The notes beneath the pieces are model-generated. The model made no database searches, was not told where the DNA came from, and was given only the letters and a program-made list of their open reading frames with translations. The position numbers and the translations under genes were made by a program. A stretch of DNA of 64,000 nt from an uncultured Paracoccaceae bacterium (lineage in GTDB: Bacteria > Pseudomonadota > Alphaproteobacteria > Rhodobacterales > Rhodobacteraceae), in NCBI GenBank assembly GCA_947497065.1, contig CANMEQ010000006.1, positions 62,001-126,000 of the forward strand, in the 5' to 3' direction. This document shows positions 7,547 through 16,296 of this stretch, piece after piece (the stretch's first letter is position 1; each line of letters begins with the position of its first letter).

Positions 7547-10225
7547 ATGAGCCTCGGGAAGGGGCGTGTGGTGGCTGTTTTAGGGCCAACCAACACGGGC
7601 AAAACCCACTACGCGATCGAGCGGATGTTGGGGTATCGGACAGGCGTTATTGGCCTGCCTTTGCGGCTTTTGGCGCGCGAGGTTTATGACCGGATCGTTG
7701 CAGTGCGCGGCCCTGGTGTGGTGGCGCTGGTAACGGGCGAGGAACGGATCGTTCCGCCGCGCGCGGCTTATTGGGTCTGCACCGTGGAGGCGATGCCCGA
7801 AGGGATGGGGGCAGATTTCGTGGCAGTTGACGAGATCCAGCTATGCGCAGATCCGGACCGTGGCCATGTTTTCACAGACCGCTTGTTGCGGATGCGCGGC
7901 ACCCAAGAGACGTTGTTCATGGGAGCCGAAACCATGTGGGGGGCCATTGCATCCAAGGTGCCCGAAGCGGAATTCGTCAAACGCGAACGGTTTAGTACGC
8001 TATCCTACACAGGTTCGAAAAAGATAAGCCGCATGCCTGCGCGGTCGGCGATCGTCGGGTTTTCTGTTGAGAATGTGTATGCCATCGCAGAGCTGTTACG
8101 CCGCCAAAAGGGCGGGGCGGCTGTGGTTATGGGCGCGTTGAGCCCTCGCACGCGCAACGCGCAGGTTGAAATGTATCAAAACGGCGACGTTGATTATTTG
8201 GTCGCAACCGATGCCATCGGGATGGGGCTTAATCTGGACATCGATCATGTGGCGTTTTCCAGCCTGACCAAGTTTGATGGGCGCAAAATGCGCTATTTAA
8301 TGCCGAACGAGTTGGCGCAGATCGCAGGGCGCGCCGGACGGCACATGAACAAGGGCACATTTGGCGTGACCGGTGAGGCGCCGATGATGGATGACGAGGT
8401 GGTTGATGCGATCACATCGAACACATTCGCTCCGGTCAAAAAGCTGCAATGGCGCAATGCGGTTTTACAATTCGGATCGGTGCAACGTTTGATTGCGACC
8501 CTTGAGGAACGCACAAATGACCCGTGGCTGACCCGTGTCCGGGAAAGTGATGATTTACAGGCACTTAAGGCCGTGTCGCAAGACGCAGAGGTGGCGGCCC
8601 GGGCTACGGATGGCCCTTCGGTTCGCCTATTGTGGGACGTCTGCCGCATTCCCGATTTCCGTGGGATCAGCCATGTGGAACATGCGACCTTGCTGACAGA
8701 CATTTACAATTTTTTACACGAACGCGGGCAGGTGCCTGATGAGTGGCTGGCGGCCCGCGTAAACCGCATTGATCGGACGGATGGCGACATCGATGCGCTG
8801 TCAAAAAGATTGGCCTATGTGCGCACTTGGACTTACGTTGCGCAACGCAAAGGGTGGCTGCGTGACGAATCACATTGGCGCGACGCCACGCGGGCTGTAG
8901 AAGATCGCCTATCGGATGCGTTACATGCGCGTTTGACGCAAAGATTTGTGGACCGGCGGACGAGCGTGCTCCTTCGGCGGCTCAACCAAAAGGAGGGCCT
9001 TGTGGCCGACGTAAACGACAAAGGTGAAGTGACTGTCGAAGGACAGTTTGTTGGTAAAATCGAAGGTTTCCGGTTCCGTCAGGACAGTGCTGCCACGCCA
9101 GATGAAGCGAAAACGCTGCGCACGGCGAGCCTGCAGGCGCTGGCGCCGCAGTTCGTGTTGCGTGCTGATCGGTTCTATAATGCGCCCGACACGGAGATTG
9201 ATTTCACCGAGCAGGGCGGGCTGATGTGGGGCACAGAAGCCGTTGGCAAACTGGTGGCAGGCGATGATCCGCTGAAGCCGCGTGTCGATGCGTTTGTCGA
9301 TGACGAAGCGGGTGCAGAAGTTGCTGAAAAAGTGCAACGTCGTTTGCAGCATTTCATCGACCGCAAGATCGCAACGGCGTTCGAGCCGATGATGAAGATG
9401 CAAAACGACGAGACCTTGGCTGGTTTGGCCAAAGGGTTTGCGTTCCGTTTGGTGGAAAGTTTTGGCGTTATCCCACGGGGCGAGGTCGCCAATGATGTGA
9501 AAGCATTGGATCAAGATGCCCGTGGCGCGCTGCGCAAACACGGTGTGCGGTTCGGCCAGTTTACCATTTTCATGCCGCTTTTGTTGAAGCCAGCCCCGAC
9601 ACGGTTGCGTCTGGTTTTGTGGAGCCTTGTGAAAGGGTTGCAAGATTTCCCTGAGTCTCCTCCTCCCGGTTTGGTGACTGTGCCAACGGTCAGCGGGCTA
9701 GAGCCTGGGACCTACGCGATGTCCGGCTACCGCGCGGCGGGCGATCGTGCGATCCGTATCGATATGCTCGAACGTTTGGCAGATATGCTGCGTGACCAAG
9801 ACACCCGCGGTGGTTTCGAGGCGACTGCAGATATGTTGTCGATTACTGGGATGACGCTGGATCAGTTCGCAAACCTGATGGAAGGTCTTGGGTATAAGGC
9901 TGAAAAAGGCGAGCGCGAGAAAGTGAAAGCGGCCCCTGCGGCAGACGCTGACGTTGCACCGCAACCTGTGCCTGAAGGCGAAGCTCCGGCTGCGCCGGAG
10001 ATGGAAGTTTTCTACACCATCACTTGGGCCCCGAAGCCGCGCCAAAACACGCGCCCACAGGGGGATCGGCCGCAACGCAAGGGCCCACCTAAGGGCAAAA
10101 AGGGTGGCAAAGGTCCGCGTGACAACAAGGCCAAGAACTTCTCGGCGCGTCCGCCCAAGAAAGAGAAAGCGATCGATCCAGACAACCCATTTGCAGCTGC
10201 GTTGGCAGGGTTGAAAAAGGATTGA
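7547..10225 (+). CDS. SUV3-like DExH RNA helicase
   Basis: An 892-residue superfamily 2 helicase like mitochondrial SUPV3L1. Walker A is GPTNTGKT (13-20), motif II is DEIQ (95-98), and motif VI is QIAGRAGR. In alphaproteobacteria these proteins are presumed to act in RNA turnover. The long C-terminal half (about 450-790) is family specific, followed by a low-complexity Pro/Lys/Arg-rich tail (about 810-870) that could bind RNA, ending in [14 protein letters not shown]. The start ATG has an AAGGA site. The 3' end overlaps the TTG start of the S4 gene, giving tight coupling to another RNA-binding protein. Function is by family; no direct evidence of substrate. Confidence 0.93.
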   Translation: MSLGKGRVVAVLGPTNTGKTHYAIERMLGYRTGVIGLPLRLLAREVYDRIVAVRGPGVVALVTGEERIVPPRAAYWVCTVEAMPEGMGADFVAVDEIQLCADPDRGHVFTDRLLRMRGTQETLFMGAETMWGAIASKVPEAEFVKRERFSTLSYTGSKKISRMPARSAIVGFSVENVYAIAELLRRQKGGAAVVMGALSPRTRNAQVEMYQNGDVDYLVATDAIGMGLNLDIDHVAFSSLTKFDGRKMRYLMPNELAQIAGRAGRHMNKGTFGVTGEAPMMDDEVVDAITSNTFAPVKKLQWRNAVLQFGSVQRLIATLEERTNDPWLTRVRESDDLQALKAVSQDAEVAARATDGPSVRLLWDVCRIPDFRGISHVEHATLLTDIYNFLHERGQVPDEWLAARVNRIDRTDGDIDALSKRLAYVRTWTYVAQRKGWLRDESHWRDATRAVEDRLSDALHARLTQRFVDRRTSVLLRRLNQKEGLVADVNDKGEVTVEGQFVGKIEGFRFRQDSAATPDEAKTLRTASLQALAPQFVLRADRFYNAPDTEIDFTEQGGLMWGTEAVGKLVAGDDPLKPRVDAFVDDEAGAEVAEKVQRRLQHFIDRKIATAFEPMMKMQNDETLAGLAKGFAFRLVESFGVIPRGEVANDVKALDQDARGALRKHGVRFGQFTIFMPLLLKPAPTRLRLVLWSLVKGLQDFPESPPPGLVTVPTVSGLEPGTYAMSGYRAAGDRAIRIDMLERLADMLRDQDTRGGFEATADMLSITGMTLDQFANLMEGLGYKAEKGEREKVKAAPAADADVAPQPVPEGEAPAAPEMEVFYTITWAPKPRQNTRPQGDRPQRKGPPKGKKGGKGPRDNKAKNFSARPPKKEKAIDPDNPFAAALAGLKKD

Positions 10226-10587
10226 CCGAGACCGACACAATCCGGCTTGATAAATGGCTGTGGCACGCGCGGTTTTTTAAATCGCGCGGCCTGGCCGCCG
10301 GGTTGGTGAAATCTGGGCGATGCCGTGTTGATGGCACGCCTGTATCCAAACCCAGCCGGACCATTGCGCCCGGTGTGGTGCTGACATTTCCAAAAGAAGA
10401 CGAAGTGCGCGTGGTGAAGGTGCTCGGGTGTGGTGTGCGCCGTGGGCCTGCTCCCGAAGCGCAAGCGTTATACGAAGATTTGACCCCGCCGTGTGAGCCA
10501 AAGATTAACCCTATAGAACAGCGGGTTGGCGGGCGACCCACCAAAAAAGATCGCCGTGAGATGGATCAATTGCGTGGTCAGAGATAG
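10222..10587 (+). CDS. S4-domain RNA-binding protein (Hsp15/HslR-like)
   Basis: A 121-residue S4 RNA-binding protein. The S4 signature [18 protein letters not shown] is at residues 8-25, followed by [10 protein letters not shown]. Hsp15 relatives bind stalled 50S subunits that still carry nascent chains; a ribosome-rescue role is inferred. The start is TTG, overlapping the TGA stop of the helicase gene; homologues begin with the same MTE...RLDKWLW segment, which supports this unusual start. The basic C-terminus ([14 protein letters not shown]) is typical. It sits between the SUV3-like helicase and fdxA, an order seen in Rhodobacterales. Confidence 0.9.
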   Translation: MTETDTIRLDKWLWHARFFKSRGLAAGLVKSGRCRVDGTPVSKPSRTIAPGVVLTFPKEDEVRVVKVLGCGVRRGPAPEAQALYEDLTPPCEPKINPIEQRVGGRPTKKDRREMDQLRGQR

Positions 10588-10664
10588 CCGCAGCCCTATG
10601 TCCCCCCTTGAAGGTGGCGCTGCAGGCCGCTAAGGATCGCGCAACAGCCTATTTGGACGGACAC

Positions 10665-11000
10665 ATGACCTATATTGTCAACGACAACTGCATTGCTTGC
10701 AAATACACCGACTGCGTCGAAGTATGCCCCGTGGATTGTTTCTATGAGGGTGAGAACATGTTGGTGATCCACCCTGATGAATGTATCGACTGCGGCGTTT
10801 GCGAACCTGAATGCCCTGCGGATGCGATCCGTCCGGATACAGAGCCTGACATGGAAAAATGGGTTGAGTTCAACCGCAAGTATTCCGAAATGTGGCCGGT
10901 AATCATCACCAAGAAAGATCCACTGCCAAATGCCGACGAGATGGACGGCAAAGAAGGCAAGATGGAGCTGTTGTCCGAAGCGCCGGGCGAGGGCGGTTGA
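10665..11000 (+). CDS. fdxA: Seven-iron ferredoxin FdxA
   Basis: A 111-residue 7Fe ferredoxin carrying one [3Fe-4S] and one [4Fe-4S] cluster for low-potential electron transfer in the cytoplasm. Cysteines 9, 12, 17, 21, 25, 40, 43, 46 and 50 match the Azotobacter ferredoxin I spacing, in which one cysteine (here Cys12) is a free thiol. The ATG giving [10 protein letters not shown] is the family's usual N-terminus. The acidic C-terminal extension ([13 protein letters not shown]) is normal. It lies between the S4 gene and carD. Confidence 0.96.
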   Translation: MTYIVNDNCIACKYTDCVEVCPVDCFYEGENMLVIHPDECIDCGVCEPECPADAIRPDTEPDMEKWVEFNRKYSEMWPVIITKKDPLPNADEMDGKEGKMELLSEAPGEGG

Positions 11001-11168
11001 GCGAAACTGGTTTGCTGCGCTGGGAATCAGTCGAATTTTGTGATATGATGCGTTTAATGACGCGCAATTGCTGAACCAGATTTGACGCAAAGACCTGACG
11101 GAGGCTGATAGGCCGCCGCACGGGTCTTTTTGTCGTTTGGGAAAGCTGCTTTGAGGAAAGGACCACTC

Positions 11169-11684
11169 ATGGCCAAGAAGAAAAGTGAATTTAGCCCCAA
11201 CGATTTCGTTGTGTATCCGGCACATGGTGTCGGCAAGATCGTTTCGATCGAGACACAAGAAGTTGCAGGGTTTGAGTTGGAAATGTTCGTGATCGCCTTT
11301 GAAAAGGATAAGATGACGTTGCGGGTTCCAACGAACAAAGCCGAAGAAGTCGGGATGCGCTCTTTGTCTGCGCCGGATGTTGTGGCGGATGCCATGAAAA
11401 CGCTGAAGGGCAAAGCTAAGGTCAAAAAGGCCATGTGGTCCCGCCGTGCGCAAGAATATGAGCAGAAAATCAACTCTGGTGATTTGATTGCGATTGCGGA
11501 AGTTGTGCGTGATTTGCACCGGGCGGATGATCAGCGGGAGCAGAGCTATTCTGAGCGTCAGCTGTATGAAGCTGCGTTGGAGCGTTTGACACGTGAAATC
11601 GCTGCGGTTGGAAATGGCGTTGAGGCTGATGCTGCGGCAGAGATCACAGACACGTTGGCAAGTCGCGTAACGCCAGCAGCGTAA
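11169..11684 (+). CDS. carD: CarD family RNA polymerase-binding transcription factor
   Basis: CarD/CdnL proteins bind the RNA polymerase beta subunit and stabilise open promoter complexes, often at rRNA promoters. The N-terminal RNAP-interaction (Tudor-like) domain starts FSPNDFVVYPAHGVGKI, and the C-terminal helical domain contains the conserved WSRRAQEYEQKINSGD segment, whose Trp contacts the upstream edge of the promoter bubble. The 171 residues fit the family. The ATG has a GAGGA site; an upstream extension of the frame is not supported. A strong intrinsic terminator follows. As a growth-related global factor it is expected to be highly expressed. Confidence 0.95.
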   Translation: MAKKKSEFSPNDFVVYPAHGVGKIVSIETQEVAGFELEMFVIAFEKDKMTLRVPTNKAEEVGMRSLSAPDVVADAMKTLKGKAKVKKAMWSRRAQEYEQKINSGDLIAIAEVVRDLHRADDQREQSYSERQLYEAALERLTREIAAVGNGVEADAAAEITDTLASRVTPAA

Positions 11685-11703
11685 ACCGCTGTTATAGAAT
11701 TGA

Positions 11704-11740
11704 AAAAGCCGCGCCTTCGGGCGCGGCTTTTGCTGTTTTT
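11704..11740. terminator. Bidirectional intrinsic terminator between carD and purD
   Basis: A perfect 12-bp stem (11704-11715 with 11720-11731) closed by a UUCG tetraloop. T-rich flanks follow on the plus side (TTTTGCTGTTTTT), and the A-run on the other side becomes a U-run on the minus strand. It can end both carD (+) and purD (-), which converge on it. Confidence 0.92.
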
Positions 11741-11777
11741 ATAGGCGCGTTTGGCAGATCTGAGCCAAACTTGCGCG

Positions 11778-13040
11778 TTACAGCGCGCGGTGGCCAATGT
11801 CGGTGCGGTAAAACCCTTCGGGCCAATCGATTTGCTTGATCATCGCGTAGGCTTTGGTGTGCGCGTCTTTCAGAGAGCTGCCACGGGCCGTGATGTTCAG
11901 CACACGGCCACCTGTCGCGGTGATCGCGCCATTGGCCTGTGTTGTGCCCGCATGAAATGTCATTTCCGACGATGTTTCTGGCAGCGCTTCTAGGCCTTTG
12001 ATAACCGTCCCTTTTTCATAGGATCCGGGGTAGCCGTCAGCCGCCATGACGATGGTCATCGCGTGGTCGTCTGCCCATTTGGGAGAGACCTCTGCCAATC
12101 GGCCAGTTGCGCAAGCGTGCAAGAGGTCGAGGATCTGACCGCCCAAGCGCATCATCAGAACCTGACATTCTGGATCGCCAAAGCGCACGTTGTATTCCAC
12201 CAAACGGGGCTGTCCGTCTTTGATCATCAGGCCTGCATAAAGCACGCCTTGGAACGGGGTTCCGCGTTTGGCCATTTCAGCCACGGTTGGCTGAATTATT
12301 TCTGTTAAGGCCTTTTCAGCGACAGCATCGGATAAGACCGGCGCAGGGGAGTAGGCGCCCATGCCGCCCGTGTTTGGGCCTTCGTCACCGTCGAAGGCAC
12401 GTTTGTGGTCTTGGGCGGTGCCGACGGGAAGGACCGTTTCACCGTCACACAGAAGGAAGTAGGAGGCTTCTTCGCCCTCCATGAATTCTTCGATCACGAC
12501 TTCGGCGCCTGCATCGCCGAATTGGCCACCCAACATGTCTTCGATGGCGGCATGCGCGGTTTCGATATCCATTGCCACAACCACACCTTTGCCCGCAGCA
12601 AGACCATCGGCCTTGATCACAATAGGTGCACCGTGTTTAGAGACGTATGATTTGGCGGCTTCTGTTTCCGTGAAATGGGCGTATTTTGCTGTGGGCGCAG
12701 CGCATGCGTCGCAGATTGCTTTTGTGAAAGCTTTTGACGATTCCAGCTGCGCTGCAGCTTGAGAACATCCGAAAACTGTAAGTCCTGCGGCGCGCAAAAC
12801 ATCTGACACACCAGCCGCCAGTGGGGCTTCTGGCCCGATGATGACAAAGTCGATGGCGTTATCAGCACAAAAGCTGGCAACGGCGTCGCCGTCTTCGATG
12901 TTCAGTGCTGCGGTTTCTGCGATTTGTGCGATGCCGGCGTTGCCGGGGGCAACAATAAGCCGATCACATTTGGGGTTTTGTTTCACGGCCCACGCCAAAG
13001 AATGTTCGCGTCCGCCGCCGCCTAAAATAAGGATGTTCAT
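11778..13040 (-). CDS. purD: Phosphoribosylamine--glycine ligase
   Basis: GAR synthetase of de novo purine synthesis: joins glycine to phosphoribosylamine with ATP. The N-terminal dinucleotide-like start MNILILGGGGREHSLAW and the family motif RFGDPECQ are present, as are the ATP-grasp segments IVIKADGLAAGKGV and EGEEASYF. Length 420 residues is standard. The frame extends upstream, but the ATG chosen has a GGAAGG site and matches the conserved N-terminus. It diverges from xseA across a 64-bp gap. No other purine gene is in the window. Confidence 0.97.
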   Translation of the reverse strand: MNILILGGGGREHSLAWAVKQNPKCDRLIVAPGNAGIAQIAETAALNIEDGDAVASFCADNAIDFVIIGPEAPLAAGVSDVLRAAGLTVFGCSQAAAQLESSKAFTKAICDACAAPTAKYAHFTETEAAKSYVSKHGAPIVIKADGLAAGKGVVVAMDIETAHAAIEDMLGGQFGDAGAEVVIEEFMEGEEASYFLLCDGETVLPVGTAQDHKRAFDGDEGPNTGGMGAYSPAPVLSDAVAEKALTEIIQPTVAEMAKRGTPFQGVLYAGLMIKDGQPRLVEYNVRFGDPECQVLMMRLGGQILDLLHACATGRLAEVSPKWADDHAMTIVMAADGYPGSYEKGTVIKGLEALPETSSEMTFHAGTTQANGAITATGGRVLNITARGSSLKDAHTKAYAMIKQIDWPEGFYRTDIGHRAL

Positions 13041-13104
13041 GTGCAATTCCCTTCCGGTTGATCGCGTTCTATTGTGGCAGCAACAGCAGCACAAGAGGCC
13101 CGCG

Positions 13105-14661
13105 ATGGACCTGATCGACGAACCCGAAAATGCAGGCAACACACCTGAATTCACCGTCAGTGATTTGGCGGGGGCTGTGAAGCGCACGATTGAGAACGAA
13201 TTTGGCCATGTTCGGGTGAAGGGCGAGGTTGGCCGAGTGGTTTTGGCGCGGTCTGGTCACATGTATTTTGATCTAAAAGACGACCGCAATGTTCTGTCCT
13301 GCATGACCTGGAAGGGACAGATGGCGGGGCTTGATGTGCGTCCCGAGGAGGGGATGGAGGTCGTGGTTTCAGGCCGGATGACAGCGTCTGGCTTCAAATC
13401 GCAATATGCGTTGAACGCGTTACAGGTGCAGGTTGCGGGCGTTGGCGCGCTGATGGCGATGCTGGAGAAACGCAAAAAGGTTCTGGAAGCTGAGGGGTTG
13501 TTTGCTGCGCATTTGAAAAAACCGCTGCCCTTTCTGCCGGAGGTGATTGGCGTTGTGACATCGCCGCAGGGGGCGGTGATCCGCGATATTTTGCACCGGC
13601 TGCGCGACAGGTTCCCTCGCAAAGTTTTGGTGTGGCCCGTTGCCGTGCAAGGGAAGCCGTGTGCACCGCAGGTGGCCGCCGCGATCAAAGGTTTCAACGA
13701 CATGACGCCCGGTGGTGCATTGCCGCGCCCAGATTTGTTGATTGTGGCCCGTGGTGGGGGCTCGATTGAGGATTTGTGGGGGTTCAATGAGGAAAACGTC
13801 GCGCGCGCGGCTGCCGCATCCGATATCCCGTTGATCTCTGCGGTTGGGCACGAAACCGATACGACGTTGATTGATTACGTGTCTGACCGACGCGCGCCGA
13901 CGCCCACCGCAGCGGCGGAAATGGCTGTGCCGGTTCGGTTGGAATTGATGGCGGCGGTCGATCAAATGGGAGCACGGGCCAGCCGCGCGGTCACCGATGA
14001 TGTTGCGCGGAAAAAACAACGGGCTGCAGATTTGGCGCGGATTTTGCCGAAGCCGGATCAGTTGGTGGAAGAGGCGCGGGGGCGGTTCGATTATTGGTCA
14101 GAAAAGCTGGACGCAGCCCTGATTGGGCGCGTGGGCGATGGACGATTGCGGTTGGGCGAGGCTTCGGGTCTCTTGCGCCCTTCCGTGTTGGAGGCACGTG
14201 TTGCACAGGGGCGTGAGCGGATCGCCGGATGGGGTGGGCGGCTCACGCCCGCTTTGGAACGGTCCACGTCGCAGGCCCGTCGCGATTTGGCCCAGAAGGC
14301 AAGCCGGCTGAGGGTCGAGGCGGTGACAACAGCGCAAAATCGAGCAGCAAAAGATCTCGCTTCGGTCCTTGGGCGGCTCACCTTAACGGCCAGCGCGCAG
14401 ACGCAACGACACCGTGCGCGGCTGGATACGCTGGAACGCATGCGTGAAACCTTGGGGTATCGCGCCACGTTGCTGCGCGGCTATGCGGTCGTGCGGGGGG
14501 ACGGGGATGTTGTGACCACGGCCAACGCTGCCAAAAACGCCGACGTACTTGAAATCGAATTTGCAGATGGGAAAGTGAAGACTGGACAAGGCGCGGCTGC
14601 GCCTGCGAAGACCAGATCGAAGCCCAAACCACCGCCGTCCGATCAGGGATCGTTATTTTAG
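13105..14661 (+). CDS. xseA: Exodeoxyribonuclease VII large subunit
   Basis: Catalytic subunit of exonuclease VII, which degrades single-stranded DNA from both ends together with XseB. The N-terminal OB-fold begins EFTVSDLAGAVKRTIENEF and contains KGEVG and MYFDLKDD. The catalytic core has the GVVTSPQGAVIRDILHRL, VARGGGSIEDLW, SAVGHETD and DRRAPTPTAAAE motifs. The long C-terminal coiled-coil region (about 270-430) is Arg/Ala-rich, as in the family. Length 518 is slightly above the usual 400-480 because of a charged tail (KTRSKPKPPP). The chosen ATG has an AGAGG site and matches family N-termini. No xseB is nearby. Confidence 0.96.
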   Translation: MDLIDEPENAGNTPEFTVSDLAGAVKRTIENEFGHVRVKGEVGRVVLARSGHMYFDLKDDRNVLSCMTWKGQMAGLDVRPEEGMEVVVSGRMTASGFKSQYALNALQVQVAGVGALMAMLEKRKKVLEAEGLFAAHLKKPLPFLPEVIGVVTSPQGAVIRDILHRLRDRFPRKVLVWPVAVQGKPCAPQVAAAIKGFNDMTPGGALPRPDLLIVARGGGSIEDLWGFNEENVARAAAASDIPLISAVGHETDTTLIDYVSDRRAPTPTAAAEMAVPVRLELMAAVDQMGARASRAVTDDVARKKQRAADLARILPKPDQLVEEARGRFDYWSEKLDAALIGRVGDGRLRLGEASGLLRPSVLEARVAQGRERIAGWGGRLTPALERSTSQARRDLAQKASRLRVEAVTTAQNRAAKDLASVLGRLTLTASAQTQRHRARLDTLERMRETLGYRATLLRGYAVVRGDGDVVTTANAAKNADVLEIEFADGKVKTGQGAAAPAKTRSKPKPPPSDQGSLF

Positions 14662-14665
14662 AGCC

Positions 14666-15058
14666 TCATGCGCCAAGGCCGCCGCATATCAGTGGCTCGG
14701 TTTCTGCAGCTTCGTAGAGAACGGTCGTGCCTGGGGCATTTAGATATTCAGCCCTGATTTTGCCGTTGTCTGTAAAGACGTGCCAGCACTGCGGGGCTTC
14801 GGTGTTTTCATATTCAAAGCAAATGGCCGGGCCGGATGCGGTTTGCGCTTCATACCATTCACCGTTGACGCAGTCGCCGTTCACCAAAGACCAGACAACA
14901 CGGTTGTCGGGGGCGTAATATTCAATGCCGTAGGGCGCGTCGCCGACAGAAAAGGTAAGGGTCTTGCCGAGAACAAGGTCTTCAAACGCTTCACCGTTTA
15001 AAGGTGTGTCGCCCAAGGCAGGGCTGGCGAGGAGGAGGTACAGAATAATTGTGCGCAT
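14666..15058 (-). CDS. Small secreted protein, function unknown
   Basis: I do not recognise a named family. The 130-residue protein begins with a short signal peptide (RTIILYLLLASPALG, cleavage after ALG), so the mature protein should be periplasmic. The rest is beta-rich with a pattern of conserved-looking aromatics and cysteines: DCVNGEWY, ICFEYENT, QCWHVF and a C-terminal LICGG. Four cysteines suggest disulfides. Similar CxxGxWY/ICFxYE proteins recur as uncharacterised secreted proteins in alphaproteobacteria. It converges on xseA with a 4-nt gap and is followed on its strand side by no partner gene. Confidence 0.75.
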   Translation of the reverse strand: MRTIILYLLLASPALGDTPLNGEAFEDLVLGKTLTFSVGDAPYGIEYYAPDNRVVWSLVNGDCVNGEWYEAQTASGPAICFEYENTEAPQCWHVFTDNGKIRAEYLNAPGTTVLYEAAETEPLICGGLGA

Positions 15059-15103
15059 AATGACAAAGTAACTCAGCCGGCGCTGACGGCTAGGGGGAAC
15101 GTA

Positions 15104-16156
15104 TTAGTCAACGTGTTGCCACTGCAGCGCACGGTGGTCCATCACGCGCCGCCAGAGGCTTGGGACCAATGCGAGCGCCGCCATGACGGGCAGTGACCGA
15201 GGAAGCATGGGCATGTCGTGGGACAACCGCAGCGATGGAAAGGGACGCAACGGGTTTGCATGGTGATCGGAATGGCGGGGGGCATTCAACATCAGCGCCG
15301 AGGACATAAAATGCGGCGCATTCCATGAATGACGGTCCCCTGCTGGTTCGGGCCTGCCATTGGGCAGAATCTGACGGGACAGTCCGTAATGTTGCACGTA
15401 GTCCGCCTGCATCATTTGAATTTGCGCAAGAGCAGCAAGGCACAACGCTGTAAACACACCCGTGCCTCCACCAATGAAATAGGCAGCCACGATAAAGGCC
15501 AACGCGCCACCGACATAGGCAACATAGGGGTGGCGCCAGGACGGGCGATTGAGCCGCGGAAAGCGCTTATTTTCAGCGTGTAAACCTTTCACGAAACCAC
15601 CTTTCCATGCTCGGAAAAAGAAAGAGTAGTAGCCTTCTCCAAGCCGTGCAGTGCTTGGGTCGTTTTCGGTGCCGACATGGATGTGGTGAACAAGGGTATG
15701 TGCGGAAAAATGGTGGCCGAACAGGACCGAAATGTATAGCCACCGCCCAGCACGGCGCATGGTTCTGCCAGGGCGATGGATCAATTCATGGGCGTTTGAA
15801 TTGCTGACCTGACCCATGAACAGCCCCGCACTGATCACTAAGACGCATTTTTCCCAGGTCTCCAGCCCAGTGGCGCCCGAGGCCGCACGGATCACTTGGA
15901 CCCAAACCGCAAAATGCGCCGCCGCTAAGGTGATGGAAAGCCAGTCTGACGATGGGAATTCGCCGGTCGATGAGGTTTGCCCAGTCACGGTCGGCACTGT
16001 CGCGCCGATGAGCTCATCCATGAAAGCTGTCAGGACGCCAATCCAAAGAAATCCGGCCAGTGCCCAGCCGCCGCCCGAAACAGAGCCGAGCACAATCAAT
16101 GCGGGTGCGGTCAGGGTTACAACCGCGAAAAATGGGAGTGGATTACTAATTTTCAT
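15104..16156 (-). CDS. Alkane 1-monooxygenase family (AlkB) di-iron membrane hydroxylase
   Basis: Integral-membrane di-iron monooxygenase that hydroxylates the terminal carbon of alkanes. The histidine boxes of AlkB are all present: HELIH (123-127), HTLVHHIHVGT near 153-163, and RHSDHHANP near the C-terminus, plus the AlkB-typical DYVQHYGLSR and GDRHSWN. Several hydrophobic segments (residues 8-30, 33-50, 72-92, 102-118, 225-250) span the inner membrane. At 350 residues it is a little shorter than Pseudomonas AlkB. No rubredoxin, rubredoxin reductase or regulator is next to it; electrons must come from elsewhere. It could act on another alkyl substrate, so the specific substrate is uncertain. 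Confidence 0.88.
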   Translation of the reverse strand: MKISNPLPFFAVVTLTAPALIVLGSVSGGGWALAGFLWIGVLTAFMDELIGATVPTVTGQTSSTGEFPSSDWLSITLAAAHFAVWVQVIRAASGATGLETWEKCVLVISAGLFMGQVSNSNAHELIHRPGRTMRRAGRWLYISVLFGHHFSAHTLVHHIHVGTENDPSTARLGEGYYSFFFRAWKGGFVKGLHAENKRFPRLNRPSWRHPYVAYVGGALAFIVAAYFIGGGTGVFTALCLAALAQIQMMQADYVQHYGLSRQILPNGRPEPAGDRHSWNAPHFMSSALMLNAPRHSDHHANPLRPFPSLRLSHDMPMLPRSLPVMAALALVPSLWRRVMDHRALQWQHVD

Positions 16157-16296
16157 ACCATTGGCTACCAGATTTTAGCGATTCTGTCGTCTGACATTGG
16201 TGTTAACTTTGAGCAGAACGTGGAAAAGTTGAGCTGGCGGGTTTCTTCCGCCAGTTTCCGCCATTAGGTGTTAAGAAATATCTAGCGGAGCCCTGT

